From: an uncultured Barnesiella sp.
GTDB lineage: Bacteria; Bacteroidota; Bacteroidia; Bacteroidales; Barnesiellaceae
Direction: 5' to 3'
NCBI GenBank assembly: GCA_944320015.1
Contig: CALUFO010000016.1
Location: 1 to 55,357, forward strand
DNA: 55,357 nucleotides
The stretch's first letter is position 1, and each line of letters starts with the position of its first letter. Below, in pieces: positions 25,172-34,334 of this stretch. Position numbers and translations under genes: made by a program. The notes below the pieces were generated by a model, which was given only the letters and a program-made list of their open reading frames with translations, made no database searches and was not told the origin of the DNA.

Positions 25172-26569
25172 ATGGGTTCAGAACAACATGTTCAGTTGTG
25201 GGACCAATGTTTAACAATTATCAAAGACAATATAAACGAAGAGGCGTTCGACAGTTTGTTCAAGCCGATTGCCTCTTTGGGGTTTGATGATAATGTGTTA
25301 ACCTTGCTTGTCCCCTCGTATTTCGTCATCGAGCAGATTGAGGAGCACTATCTCAACCTGTTGAAGAAGGTTTTGCCTCGGATATATGGGGCAAATGTAA
25401 AGTTGGTGTATCGTGTGCAGATTGTGCGCAATCCGCAGGCGACAGTCGATTTGTCGGCTACGACAAAATCGACCGCCGTGAAAAACACGCAGTACCCCAT
25501 AACCGATCTTTTAGACCCGTTCAAGCAACGTGTGTATGACGAACTCGACCCCCGCCTGAACCCGATTTATACTTTTGAAAGCTATTATCAGGGGGCCAGT
25601 AACATGTTGGCGCGCACCGCTGCGGAATCTATCGCAGCCAATCCCGGGAGGAACACGTTTAATCCACTTTTCCTTTTCGGAGAATCGGGAGTGGGCAAGA
25701 CTCACCTTATCCAAGCGATTGGGTTACGCATTAAAGAGAATATGCCGGCCACTCGGGTGCTTTATCTCTCGGCTCATGATTTTTTGGTGCAATATACCGA
25801 TGCCGTGCGCAACAACCGGGTGAACGACTTCATCAGCTTCTATCAGAGTATCGATGTTTTATTGATGGACGATATTCAAGAATTTGCGGGGAAAACGCAA
25901 ACTCAGAATACATTCTTCCATATTTTCAACCATTTGCATCAGAGCAATAAACAATTGGTGCTTACATGCGACAGGCCTCCGGTAGAGTTGGTGGGTATGG
26001 TTTCCCGCTTGTTGACCCGTTTCAAATGGGGGTTGACCGCCGAGGTGGAGCGTCCCGATTATAAATTGCGGTATGACATTCTCATGAGCAAAGTACATCG
26101 CGACGGATTGTCCATATCGGAGGAAGTAATCGATTATATTGCCCGCAATGTGACCGACAACGTGCGCGATTTGGAAGGTGTCATTGTATCGCTTATGGTA
26201 CGGTCGAGCGTCTTGAAGAAAGAAATTTCGATAGAAATGGCCGATCAAGTATTGGCAGCCAATGTGAAGATGATACAAAAGCAGATAACCATCGACTCTA
26301 TCAAAGAGGCTGTGTGTGGATATTATGGCTTAGACGTATCGAGGCTGTTGGAGCGCACCCGCAAGCGGGAGGTGGTCGTGGCTCGGCAAATGTCGATGTA
26401 CTTGGCCAAGAAATACACGTCGCTCTCTTTGGCCGGAATCGGCGACATCTTAGGAAAGAAAGACCATGCGACCGTGCTGCATGCTTGCAAAACTATTTCG
26501 GAGCAGGTGGGCGTCGATAAAAAATTACGAAGCGATCTCGAAGAGATAGAACAACGCATACAAGGATAA
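25172..26569 (+). CDS. dnaA: Chromosomal replication initiator DnaA
   Basis: A 465-residue DnaA. Domain I is at residues 1-80 (HVQLWDQCLTIIKDNI), then a linker, the AAA+ domain with FTFESY-like YTFESYYQGASN, Walker A GESGVGKTHL, Walker B LLMDDIQEF, and sensor motifs including LTCDRPP. Domain IV, the DNA-binding helix-turn-helix, ends with VARQMSMYLAKKYTSLSL and the DnaA signature KKDHATVLHACKTI. It melts oriC and loads the helicase. The frame opens 7 codons upstream, but the ATG at 25172 (MGSEQHVQ) gives the usual domain I start. A bidirectional terminator follows. Confidence 0.97.
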   Translation: MGSEQHVQLWDQCLTIIKDNINEEAFDSLFKPIASLGFDDNVLTLLVPSYFVIEQIEEHYLNLLKKVLPRIYGANVKLVYRVQIVRNPQATVDLSATTKSTAVKNTQYPITDLLDPFKQRVYDELDPRLNPIYTFESYYQGASNMLARTAAESIAANPGRNTFNPLFLFGESGVGKTHLIQAIGLRIKENMPATRVLYLSAHDFLVQYTDAVRNNRVNDFISFYQSIDVLLMDDIQEFAGKTQTQNTFFHIFNHLHQSNKQLVLTCDRPPVELVGMVSRLLTRFKWGLTAEVERPDYKLRYDILMSKVHRDGLSISEEVIDYIARNVTDNVRDLEGVIVSLMVRSSVLKKEISIEMADQVLAANVKMIQKQITIDSIKEAVCGYYGLDVSRLLERTRKREVVVARQMSMYLAKKYTSLSLAGIGDILGKKDHATVLHACKTISEQVGVDKKLRSDLEEIEQRIQG

Positions 26570-26590
26570 AGACTCCTGTTGGCGATGATT

Positions 26591-26631
26591 AAAACGAAAA
26601 ACCCCGAAGAAAGATTCGGGGTTTTTCGTTT
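26591..26631. terminator. Bidirectional terminator after dnaA
   Basis: A near-perfect palindrome, AAAACGAAAAACCCCGAA / TTCGGGGTTTTTCGTTT, with a 5-base loop. The T run on one strand and A run on the other let it serve dnaA and, more weakly, transcripts from the minus side. Confidence 0.88.
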
Positions 26632-26737
26632 ATGACCAAGGCACATGATTGTCGTGCATGGTAGAACGTCGGGAGGGATGCTGCCGGGGCGGGCTAACCC
26701 TGTTCGCCGGGCAGTGAATCCCCGCTTATTTTTATGA

Positions 26738-27487
26738 TTACTGAGGCATTTTGAATCCTTGGCGGACAATGAAGTCGAGATAAATTTTAGAAAACAACTC
26801 GTTGTTTTCGCGGGTGTAACGTATATCGGTGAACACCTGAGCCAAAGTCTCCTTGTGGTTTTCCTCGACATACTGTTTGTTCTCGGGCAGGCTCTCTTTG
26901 TGCGCATAGAACTTCCGGATAGCTTCGGGTGTGTAATCCCGATATTTTTCGTGGTGGACAATCGCTTCGAGAGGCAATCGGTCGACCTGAGCCGGAGTGT
27001 TTGCCGGGTAGCCCACCGTGAGAGTGGTGATAGGTATCACAAATTGGGGCAGATGCAGGGCTTCGGCTATTTGTGGCGCGTTGTAGGTCGTGGTCCCGAG
27101 GTAGCAACACCCCAATCCCGAGGCCTCGGCCGCTGTGCAGAATTGTTGTGCCACGAGCAGGGCGTCGATTGCGGCCGTGACAAATGACTGGAAATTGTCA
27201 TAGCCCGGTTGAGCCCGATTCTGCTCACACCATTTGATAAACCGGTTGAAGTCGGCGCAAAAGGTCAGTACAACCGGGGCGTTGGTCACAGAAGGCTGGT
27301 TGAAGTGGGCGGGAGCCAATAGATTCTTGTTGGCTTGTTCCCGTGTGACAACGACACTGTACACTTGCATGTTTCCCGTTGTGGGAGCCCGAAAAGCGGT
27401 TTCGAGCAACTCGTTGAGCAACTCATCGTCGATCTCTTTGTCGAGATACTGGCGTATGGTTCGTCTCTCTTTTAATGTAGATATCAT
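26738..27487 (-). CDS. Nitroreductase-family FMN oxidoreductase
   Basis: A 249-residue oxidoreductase of the NfsA/FRP branch of the nitroreductase fold. The FMN-binding N-terminus is clear: KERRTIRQYLDKEIDDELL, then FRAPTTGNMQVYS; LGCCYLGTTTYNAPQIAE holds the second flavin contact, and TLTVGYPA is the typical strand. The extended C-terminal region (KFYAHKESLPENKQYVEENH) is what NfsA-type enzymes use to cover the active site. Such enzymes use NAD(P)H to reduce nitroaromatics, flavins or quinones; the true substrate is unknown. It converges on dnaA across the terminator. Confidence 0.88.
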   Translation of the reverse strand: MISTLKERRTIRQYLDKEIDDELLNELLETAFRAPTTGNMQVYSVVVTREQANKNLLAPAHFNQPSVTNAPVVLTFCADFNRFIKWCEQNRAQPGYDNFQSFVTAAIDALLVAQQFCTAAEASGLGCCYLGTTTYNAPQIAEALHLPQFVIPITTLTVGYPANTPAQVDRLPLEAIVHHEKYRDYTPEAIRKFYAHKESLPENKQYVEENHKETLAQVFTDIRYTRENNELFSKIYLDFIVRQGFKMPQ

Positions 27488-27523
27488 AGAATATAGTTTG
27501 AATTTTGTATTTCTCTCGATTTA

Positions 27524-27531
27524 CAAAATTA
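27524..27531 (-). promoter_or_regulatory. -7 box for the nitroreductase gene
   Basis: On the minus strand TAATTTTG matches TAnnTTTG, 37 bases before the ATG. Confidence 0.5.
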
Positions 27532-27670
27532 GGAATTTATTTGATAACTTGTGTATGATTATTACCGATATAATGAAATCGAATGTAATATAATCTTTAT
27601 ATAAAAGGGAAATCATTGCCTTTATATCGTGTATCCGAATTATGTTTTATTTATTCTCTATTTTTCAAGC

Positions 27671-27759
27671 GATTTTTAAAAATGGGAAACTTTTGTCTTT
27701 TCTTGAATTTTCAAAGCAAAGATAATCAAATACTTGACTTTTAAAATAGGGAAACTTTA
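27671..27759 (+). repeat. Pair of direct repeats upstream of nrdJ
   Basis: Two copies of a ~23-base element, GAnTTTTAAAA(A)T(A)GGGAAACTTT, lie at 27671-27693 and 27736-27758, 65 bases apart, in the AT-rich gap before nrdJ. They sit upstream of the -33/-7 promoter and could be regulator sites. They do not match the NrdR box I know. Confidence 0.5.
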
Positions 27760-27788
27760 TAAAAAATGGAAATTTAAAAATGATATTA

Positions 27789-27820
27789 TTTGTGTATGTA
27801 GAATGTTTTTTATAAACTTG
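27789..27820 (+). promoter_or_regulatory. Promoter for nrdJ
   Basis: TTTG at 27789-27792 and TAAACTTG at 27813-27820 match the -33 and -7 elements with a 20-base spacing, the -7 with one mismatch. The leader to the GTG start is about 68 bases. No cobalamin riboswitch core could be recognised in it. Confidence 0.55.
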
Positions 27821-27894
27821 CACCGTAAATCTTTTTTATCAAGAAACCTTTGTCTTAATTAAACAAATTAACACAACCAGAAAAAATTAATCTC

Positions 27895-30432
27895 GTGGAA
27901 CCAACGGTTTATACTTATGACGAAGCATATCAGGCGTCGTTGGAGTATTTTAATGGCGATGAGCTGGCAGCCCGGGTATGGGTTAACAAGTATGCTCTGA
28001 AAGATTCGTATGGGAATATTTATGAAAAAACTCCCGACGACATGCACTGGCGTATAGCCAATGAGATTGCTCGCATAGAGCAAAGGTACCCCAATCCTCT
28101 CTCTTCTCAGGAATTATTCGACTTGATGAAATCATTCCGTTATATCGTGCCGCAAGGAAGCCCGATGAGTGGAATCGGTAATAATTATCAAATAGGGTCG
28201 TTGTCCAACTGTTTTGTAATCGGACTCGATGGCGCTCCCGATTCTTACGGAGGCGTTATAAAAATAGACGAAGAGCAGGTTCAATTGATGAAACGCCGTG
28301 GCGGTGTGGGTCACGATTTGTCGCACATTCGTCCCAAAGGGTCGCCGGTGAAGAACTCGGCTTTGACCTCCACGGGTTTGGTGCCGTTTATGGAACGTTA
28401 TTCCAATTCGACACGCGAGGTGGCACAAGACGGCCGCCGGGGCGCATTGATGCTGTCGGTTTCAATCAAACACCCCGATTCGGAATCGTTTATCGACGCC
28501 AAGATGGTCGAAGGGCGCGTCACGGGTGCCAATGTGTCGGTAAAGATACACGACGATTTCATGGAGGCAGCCATCGCCGGCAAGCCCTATATCCAACAAT
28601 ATCCTATCGACTCGCCCGACCCGAAAGTGACGAAAGAAGTCGACGCACAGGCTATTTGGAAAAAAATCGTACACAATGCGTGGAAATCGGCCGAGCCCGG
28701 TGTATTGTTCTGGGATACGATTATTCGGGAGTCGGTTCCCGACTGCTACGCCGATTTGGGATTTAAAACCGTATCGACCAATCCCTGTGGAGAGATACCT
28801 CTGTGTCCCTACGATAGTTGCCGTCTGTTGGCGATCAACCTCTATTCCTATGTGGTAAATCCGTTTACGAAAGAGGCCTATTTCGATTTTGACCTTTTCT
28901 GCAAGCATGTAGGGCTCGCCCAACGAATCATGGACGACATTATCGATCTCGAGATGGAAAAAATCGACAAGATTATCGAGAAAATCAAATCCGACCCCGA
29001 GACCGACGAAGTGAAAGCGACCGAATTGAATCTGTGGTATAAGATTCAAAAACGCACTTTGCAAGGCCGTCGTACCGGCGTGGGTACAACGGCCGAGGGC
29101 GATATGATTGCCGCTATGGGATTGCGTTATGGAACAGAAGAGGCGACCGACTTCTCCGAAAAAGTACACCGCACACTGGCGCTTGCCGCTTATCGTTCGT
29201 CGGTGTTGATGGCCAAGGAGCGTGGAGCGTTCTCGATTTACGATGCCGACCGGGAAGTCAACAACCCCTTTATCAAACGATTGAAACAAGAAGACGGAGA
29301 ACTGTACAACGACATGTGCAAGTATGGCCGCCGGAATATCGCCTGTTTGACTATCGCTCCGACAGGAACAACGAGCCTGATGACACAGACGACCTCGGGT
29401 ATTGAGCCGGTGTTTATGCCGGTATATCGCCGTCGCCGCAAGGTGAACCCCAATGATCCCGAGGTGCGAATCGACTATGTCGACGAGACGGGCGACGCCT
29501 TTGAAGAGTATGTGGTTTATCACCACAAATTCATCACTTGGATGCAGGTGAACGGAATCGAGGTAAAAGAAAACTACACACAAGAGGAAGTCGATGCTTT
29601 GGTGGCTCGCTCGCCCTATTATAAAGCGACGGCCAACGATATAGATTGGGTGCAGAAAGTGCGTATGCAAGGTCGCATTCAGAAATGGGTAGACCACTCG
29701 ATAAGCGTTACGATCAACTTGCCCTCCGATGTGAGCGAGGAGATGGTCGGCCAACTCTATGTCGAGGCGTGGCGATCGGGCTGCAAAGGGTGTACGGTAT
29801 ATCGCGACGGTTCTCGCTCGGGAGTTCTCATCTCGGCAAAGAAAGAAGATAAAAAGCCGGCTCCGATGGTCGATGCTCCGGCCGAGAAACTGGTTCGTCC
29901 CATCGAACTCGATGCCGATGTGGTTCGTTTCCAAAACAACAAAGAGAAATGGATTGCCTTCGTGGGATTGAAAGATGGCAAGCCCTATGAAATCTTTACC
30001 GGTCTCGCCGACGATGACGATGGTATCTTCTGCCCGAAAAACGTTGTCAAAGGTAAGATTGTGAAAGCTGTAAACCCCGACGGCACCAAGCGATATGACT
30101 TCCAGTTCTCCAACAAGCGGGGATACAAGACGACAATCGAGGGCCTCTCCGATAAGTTCAATCCCGAGTATTGGAACTATGCCAAGCTCATCTCGGGTGT
30201 GCTTCGCTATGGAATGCCTATCCCGCAAGTATTGAAACTGGTTTCGAGCCTCGAACTGGACAGCCAATCGATCAACAGCTGGAAAAACGGTGTGGAGCGG
30301 GCGTTGAAAAAATACCTGCCCAACGGCACCAAGGCCAGCGGCCAAACCTGCCCGAACTGCGGAAATGAAACGCTCATTTATCAAGAGGGCTGCCTCATCT
30401 GTACCTCCTGCGGGACGTCACGTTGCGGATAA
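27895..30432 (+). CDS. nrdJ: B12-dependent (class II) ribonucleotide reductase
   Basis: An 845-residue class II ribonucleotide reductase, which makes deoxyribonucleotides using adenosylcobalamin to generate the radical, so it works with or without oxygen. Seen are SLSNCFVIGLDG (redox Cys), the catalytic NPCGEIPL with Cys298 and Glu300, the APTGTTSLM phosphate-binding loop, and the paired C-terminal cysteines of the regenerating tail (CPNCG, then CLICTSCGTSRCG). The first available start is GTG at 27895; there is no in-frame ATG before the upstream stop TAA. It is single in its unit and closed by a strong terminator. Confidence 0.93.
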   Translation: MEPTVYTYDEAYQASLEYFNGDELAARVWVNKYALKDSYGNIYEKTPDDMHWRIANEIARIEQRYPNPLSSQELFDLMKSFRYIVPQGSPMSGIGNNYQIGSLSNCFVIGLDGAPDSYGGVIKIDEEQVQLMKRRGGVGHDLSHIRPKGSPVKNSALTSTGLVPFMERYSNSTREVAQDGRRGALMLSVSIKHPDSESFIDAKMVEGRVTGANVSVKIHDDFMEAAIAGKPYIQQYPIDSPDPKVTKEVDAQAIWKKIVHNAWKSAEPGVLFWDTIIRESVPDCYADLGFKTVSTNPCGEIPLCPYDSCRLLAINLYSYVVNPFTKEAYFDFDLFCKHVGLAQRIMDDIIDLEMEKIDKIIEKIKSDPETDEVKATELNLWYKIQKRTLQGRRTGVGTTAEGDMIAAMGLRYGTEEATDFSEKVHRTLALAAYRSSVLMAKERGAFSIYDADREVNNPFIKRLKQEDGELYNDMCKYGRRNIACLTIAPTGTTSLMTQTTSGIEPVFMPVYRRRRKVNPNDPEVRIDYVDETGDAFEEYVVYHHKFITWMQVNGIEVKENYTQEEVDALVARSPYYKATANDIDWVQKVRMQGRIQKWVDHSISVTINLPSDVSEEMVGQLYVEAWRSGCKGCTVYRDGSRSGVLISAKKEDKKPAPMVDAPAEKLVRPIELDADVVRFQNNKEKWIAFVGLKDGKPYEIFTGLADDDDGIFCPKNVVKGKIVKAVNPDGTKRYDFQFSNKRGYKTTIEGLSDKFNPEYWNYAKLISGVLRYGMPIPQVLKLVSSLELDSQSINSWKNGVERALKKYLPNGTKASGQTCPNCGNETLIYQEGCLICTSCGTSRCG

Positions 30433-30465
30433 ACATCTCTTCTCGATGAGCGATCGAATAAGTAC

Positions 30466-30500
30466 AAAAGCGAACCGGCGAAGGTTCGCTTTTGTTTTTT
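30466..30500 (+). terminator. Terminator after nrdJ
   Basis: An 11-base stem AAAAGCGAACC / GGTTCGCTTTT, a 6-base loop and a T-rich tail (GTTTTTTT). Confidence 0.9.
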
Positions 30501-30575
30501 TAAAATAAAATAGGGTGGGGCGAGCCTTGTTTCTGAGGAAAGTTTTATCTTTATGACTCCAAATACAAGTTTGCG

Positions 30576-33257
30576 ATGAAAATAACATTTGAGATACATT
30601 ACCACACCCGTTGGGGCGAAAACGTGCTGCTCTCGGGCGACATAGATATGCTGGGCGCCGGCGACGAGGCGAAAGCCGTTGTCATGGACTATCGGGGCGA
30701 CGACCGGTGGGCATACACGATAGAGGTGCCCTCTTCGGTTGAAAGTTTTGGTTACAAATATTTAGTCAAATCGGGTGAAGGCATTCGGCGGGAATGGGGC
30801 GATTCACACCGGTTTTCGCCGGGTGGTAAGGTCGGCGAGTACAGGTTGTTGGACTGTTGGCGCGACGAGCCCGACGATTTGCCGTTCTATACCTCGGCGT
30901 TTACCCGGGGAATTTTTTCACGCCATCATCTTCAACCCGCTCCCGAGGCGCCTTTCCCGGGGGCGGTGACATTCAAAGTGTTTGCCCCGCAGATAAAGCC
31001 CGACGAGCAGTTGCTTATGGTGGGCGACTGTGCGGCGCTGGGCGATTGGGATATTTCGAAAGCTCCGTTGTTGAGCGATGTGAATTTCCCCGAATGGCAG
31101 ATAACGCTCGACAGCCGAGACCTGTCCCGGACGTTTGAATATAAATTTGTTGTCGTTCGCACGCACCAACAGGAAATTGTGTCTTGGGAGATAGGTGCGA
31201 ATCGTGTGTATGGAGAGTTTTTGAACCCCCATTCGGAGGTGATTGTCATCTCGGGACTTCGATTTAATGGTGGCGAAATGCGTTGGAAAGGAGCCGGCAC
31301 GGCTATCCCCGTATTTTCGTTGCGCACCGACTACGGTTTCGGTATCGGCGAATTTCTCGATTTGAAGTATATGGTCGACTGGGCGTTGCGCACGGGGCAG
31401 ACGTTTATACAGTTACTTCCGGTGAACGACACCACAATGACGGCTACATGGCAAGATTCCTATCCCTATAACGCCAATTCGACATTTGCATTGCACCCGC
31501 AATATTTGCGGCTCTCGGAGGTGGGAGAGTTGAGCGACAAAGCCGCGCAGGCTCGTTTCGATGCGTTGCGGCAGGAACTGAATGGGCTGCCCGATGTCGA
31601 TTATGAGCGGGTGAATCGCGCGAAGCTGGAATATTTGCGGCTTCTGTTCGACGAGCAGGGCGAAGCCACTTTGTCGAGCGAAGGCTTCAAGGCGTTTTTC
31701 GAGGAGAATAAGTTTTGGTTGCTCCCGTATGCTGCGTTTTGCAGTTTGCGAGACCGTTTCGGCACGGCCGATTTCACCCGGTGGGAAGAACATGCCGTGT
31801 ATGATCAGCCGGCGATAGCCGATTATTGCGCGGTGTGGAGCCCGTGGTACAAGTCGGTGGCCTTTTATTATTACATACAATATCATTTGCACCTTCAACT
31901 CACCGAGGTCAAAGAGTATGCCCATCGGGCGGGAGTCGTGCTCAAAGGCGATATCCCCATCGGGATCAGCCGCACCAGTGTCGACGCATGGGTCGAGCCG
32001 AGGCAGTTCCGCATGAACTGTCAGGCCGGTGCGCCGCCCGACGACTTCTCGGTAGAGGGGCAGAATTGGGGATTTCCCACTTACGATTGGAAGGTGATGT
32101 CGCTCGACGGGTATGCGTGGTGGAAAGCCCGGTTACGCAAAATGGCCGACTATTTCGACGCCTATCGCATCGACCATATTTTGGGTTTTTTCAGAATCTG
32201 GGAAATCCCTCGCGATGCCGTCCACGGTTTGTTGGGGCATTTCAATCCCGCATTGCCCTATTCTCCCGAAGAGATGAGCGGCTATGGATTCCGTTTCGAT
32301 GCTTCGTGGCAGACGGTACCCTACATTCGGGAATCGTTTTTGGGCGAGATTTTCGGCCGATATGCCGATGAAGTGAAAAAACGCTTCTTGATTCATACGG
32401 GCGACGGCCGCTGGAAACTGAATATCATGTGGGATACCCAGCGAAAGATTGTCGATTATTTTGGCCGCACCGACGACGAGATGAATGCGACGATAAAAGA
32501 GGGGCTGTTGAAACTGGTCGATGAGGTGCTGTTTATCGAAGACCCCGAGTCCCCCGGCCGTTATCACCCACGCATCTCGGGGCAGCGCACAAGAGCCTAC
32601 CAAGCCCTCGACGAGGAGCAAAAGGTTTGCTTCGACCGTTTGTATGAAGATTTCTTTTATTGGAGGCACAACGATTTTTGGAAAGCAGAGGCGATGCGCA
32701 AGTTGCCGCCCCTTATTTCGTCGACCCAAATGTTGGTTTGCGGGGAAGATTTGGGCATGATACCCGGGTGTGTGCCCGAGGTCATGGCGCGGTTGCAGAT
32801 ACTCTCGTTGGAGATAGAGCGTATGCCCAAAGCGTTTAATTGCGAGTTTGCCGATACGGGGCATTATCCCTATCGGTCGGTTTGTACCACTTCGACCCAC
32901 GACATGTCGGGGATAAGAGCGTGGTGGGAAGAAGACCGTGCGCGCACACAGCGCTTCTTCAACGAGGTGCTGGGCGAAGCCGGCGAGGCGCCCCGGGTAT
33001 GCGAACCGTGGATTTGTGAACGAATCGTCGCGCTGAATTTGGCCTCTCCTTCGATGTTGGCTATCCTGCCGTTGCAAGACTGGCTCTCGATAGACGGGCG
33101 CTTGCGCAGGGACAACCCCCACGAGGAGCGGATAAATGTCCCCGCCAACTCCCGCCATTATTGGCGTTACCGTATGCACCTGTCGATCGAGCGGTTGCTG
33201 GCGGAAGGCGAGTTCAATACCCGGCTGCGGGAGTTGATCAGGCACAGCGGGCGATAA
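30576..33257 (+). CDS. malQ: 4-alpha-glucanotransferase with two N-terminal CBM20 modules
   Basis: An 893-residue amylomaltase of family GH77. Two starch-binding CBM20 modules come first (residues ~1-120, from MKITFEIHYHTRWGENVLL, and ~130-240, with VTFKVFAPQIKPDEQLLMVG), then the catalytic barrel. The nucleophile Asp is in AYRIDHILGFFRIW, the acid/base Glu in CGEDLGMIPG, and the stabilising Asp in STHDMSGIRAWW. It transfers glucan chains between malto-oligosaccharides, in glycogen or maltodextrin handling. Two CBM20 modules are typical of the Bacteroidetes and plant-like DPE2 type. It converges on cysK, the stops 8 bases apart. Confidence 0.93.
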   Translation: MKITFEIHYHTRWGENVLLSGDIDMLGAGDEAKAVVMDYRGDDRWAYTIEVPSSVESFGYKYLVKSGEGIRREWGDSHRFSPGGKVGEYRLLDCWRDEPDDLPFYTSAFTRGIFSRHHLQPAPEAPFPGAVTFKVFAPQIKPDEQLLMVGDCAALGDWDISKAPLLSDVNFPEWQITLDSRDLSRTFEYKFVVVRTHQQEIVSWEIGANRVYGEFLNPHSEVIVISGLRFNGGEMRWKGAGTAIPVFSLRTDYGFGIGEFLDLKYMVDWALRTGQTFIQLLPVNDTTMTATWQDSYPYNANSTFALHPQYLRLSEVGELSDKAAQARFDALRQELNGLPDVDYERVNRAKLEYLRLLFDEQGEATLSSEGFKAFFEENKFWLLPYAAFCSLRDRFGTADFTRWEEHAVYDQPAIADYCAVWSPWYKSVAFYYYIQYHLHLQLTEVKEYAHRAGVVLKGDIPIGISRTSVDAWVEPRQFRMNCQAGAPPDDFSVEGQNWGFPTYDWKVMSLDGYAWWKARLRKMADYFDAYRIDHILGFFRIWEIPRDAVHGLLGHFNPALPYSPEEMSGYGFRFDASWQTVPYIRESFLGEIFGRYADEVKKRFLIHTGDGRWKLNIMWDTQRKIVDYFGRTDDEMNATIKEGLLKLVDEVLFIEDPESPGRYHPRISGQRTRAYQALDEEQKVCFDRLYEDFFYWRHNDFWKAEAMRKLPPLISSTQMLVCGEDLGMIPGCVPEVMARLQILSLEIERMPKAFNCEFADTGHYPYRSVCTTSTHDMSGIRAWWEEDRARTQRFFNEVLGEAGEAPRVCEPWICERIVALNLASPSMLAILPLQDWLSIDGRLRRDNPHEERINVPANSRHYWRYRMHLSIERLLAEGEFNTRLRELIRHSGR

Positions 33258-33264
33258 GCGGGAC

Positions 33265-34212
33265 TCAGAGTTTATACCCCTCGAAGTCGTATAGTTCGGT
33301 CGATAGATAGCGTTCGCCCGTGTCGGGCAGGAGCACCACGATGGTTTTTCCTTTGTTCTCGGGTAAGCGGGCCAATTGGGTGGCGGTAAATGCGGCGGCT
33401 CCCGACGAGATGCCTACCAGCAACCCTTCGGTAGCGGTCAGTTCCCGGCTGGTGCGAATGGCGTCGTCGTTGCTCACAGGGATAATCGCGTCGACGACCG
33501 AAGCGTCGAAAGTCTTGGGCACAAAACCGGCTCCTATGCCTTGTATGCGATGAGCGCCGGCTTTCCCTCCCGACAGAACCGGCGAATCGGCCGGCTCCAC
33601 GGCGACGATTTTTATCTGGCTGTTGTGTCGTTTAAGCCCTGTGCCTACACCGCTCACAGTACCCCCGGTTCCTACGCCGGCCACAAAAATATCTATGTCG
33701 CCCTCGGTGTCGCGCCATATCTCCTCGGCGGTGGTTTTCGCATGAATAGCCGGATTGGCCGGGTTCTCGAACTGTTGCAGGATAATACTGCCCGCTATCG
33801 ATTCGTTTAGCGCCTTCGCTTTTTTTATGGCGCCGCTCATACCCTCCGCTCCGGGAGTAAGAACCAGTTGCGCGCCCAATGCTTTGAGCAGGGTGCGCCG
33901 CTCTGCGCTCATCGTTTCGGGCATGGTGAGTATGAGCCGGTATCCTCTGGCCGAGGCGACAAAAGCGAGTCCCACGCCGGTGTTCCCGCTTGTGGGTTCA
34001 ATGATCGTTGCCCCGGGGGTCAGCAACCCCTTCTGCTCGGCATCGTCGATCATGGCGAGAGCGATGCGGTCTTTCACGCTTCCGGCGGGATTGAAATATT
34101 CCAGTTTGGCGATGATTTTCCCGTTCAGCCGATGTTTTTTATGGTAATTCGACAACTCCAACAGGGGCGTGTTCCCTATCAGTTCCGTTAAGTTTTGGGC
34201 AATTTTTTTCAT
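33265..34212 (-). CDS. cysK: Cysteine synthase A
   Basis: A 315-residue PLP enzyme forming cysteine from O-acetylserine and sulfide. The PLP Lys is in GSVKDRIAL, the substrate Ser-Thr loop is TSGNTGVGL, the phosphate-binding glycine loop is [10 protein letters not shown], and GISSGAAA near the C-terminus contacts the PLP ring. Length and architecture are standard for CysK rather than the larger cystathionine beta-synthase. A -7 box lies about 24 bases upstream. It is a single gene, convergent with malQ. Confidence 0.95.
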   Translation of the reverse strand: MKKIAQNLTELIGNTPLLELSNYHKKHRLNGKIIAKLEYFNPAGSVKDRIALAMIDDAEQKGLLTPGATIIEPTSGNTGVGLAFVASARGYRLILTMPETMSAERRTLLKALGAQLVLTPGAEGMSGAIKKAKALNESIAGSIILQQFENPANPAIHAKTTAEEIWRDTEGDIDIFVAGVGTGGTVSGVGTGLKRHNSQIKIVAVEPADSPVLSGGKAGAHRIQGIGAGFVPKTFDASVVDAIIPVSNDDAIRTSRELTATEGLLVGISSGAAAFTATQLARLPENKGKTIVVLLPDTGERYLSTELYDFEGYKL

Positions 34213-34235
34213 ATCGGTTCATATTAACAGCTATA

Positions 34236-34243
34236 CAAAGATA
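34236..34243 (-). promoter_or_regulatory. -7 box for cysK
   Basis: On the minus strand TATCTTTG matches TAnnTTTG, 24 bases before the ATG. Confidence 0.5.
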
Positions 34244-34334
34244 ATAGGTTAATTCTCGTTTGGGGCATAATCGGTCGGGTTTTTATGGTATAGTGGAAAA
34301 GGCGGTGTGCGATTCCCCCCCCTTCATTAATCTT

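Noticed and set aside
27532-27894. Cobalamin riboswitch upstream of the B12-dependent nrdJ
   Set aside because: The conserved B12-box core was not recognisable in the AT-rich leader.
28462-30384. 640-codon minus-strand open frame opposite nrdJ
   Set aside because: It lies wholly within nrdJ, which has all catalytic motifs; the antisense protein has no recognisable domain and reflects codon bias.
34313-34322. Second phase-variable C tract after the MFS gene
   Set aside because: Only about 8 C, located downstream of the gene end, with no obvious effect on a coding or leader region.
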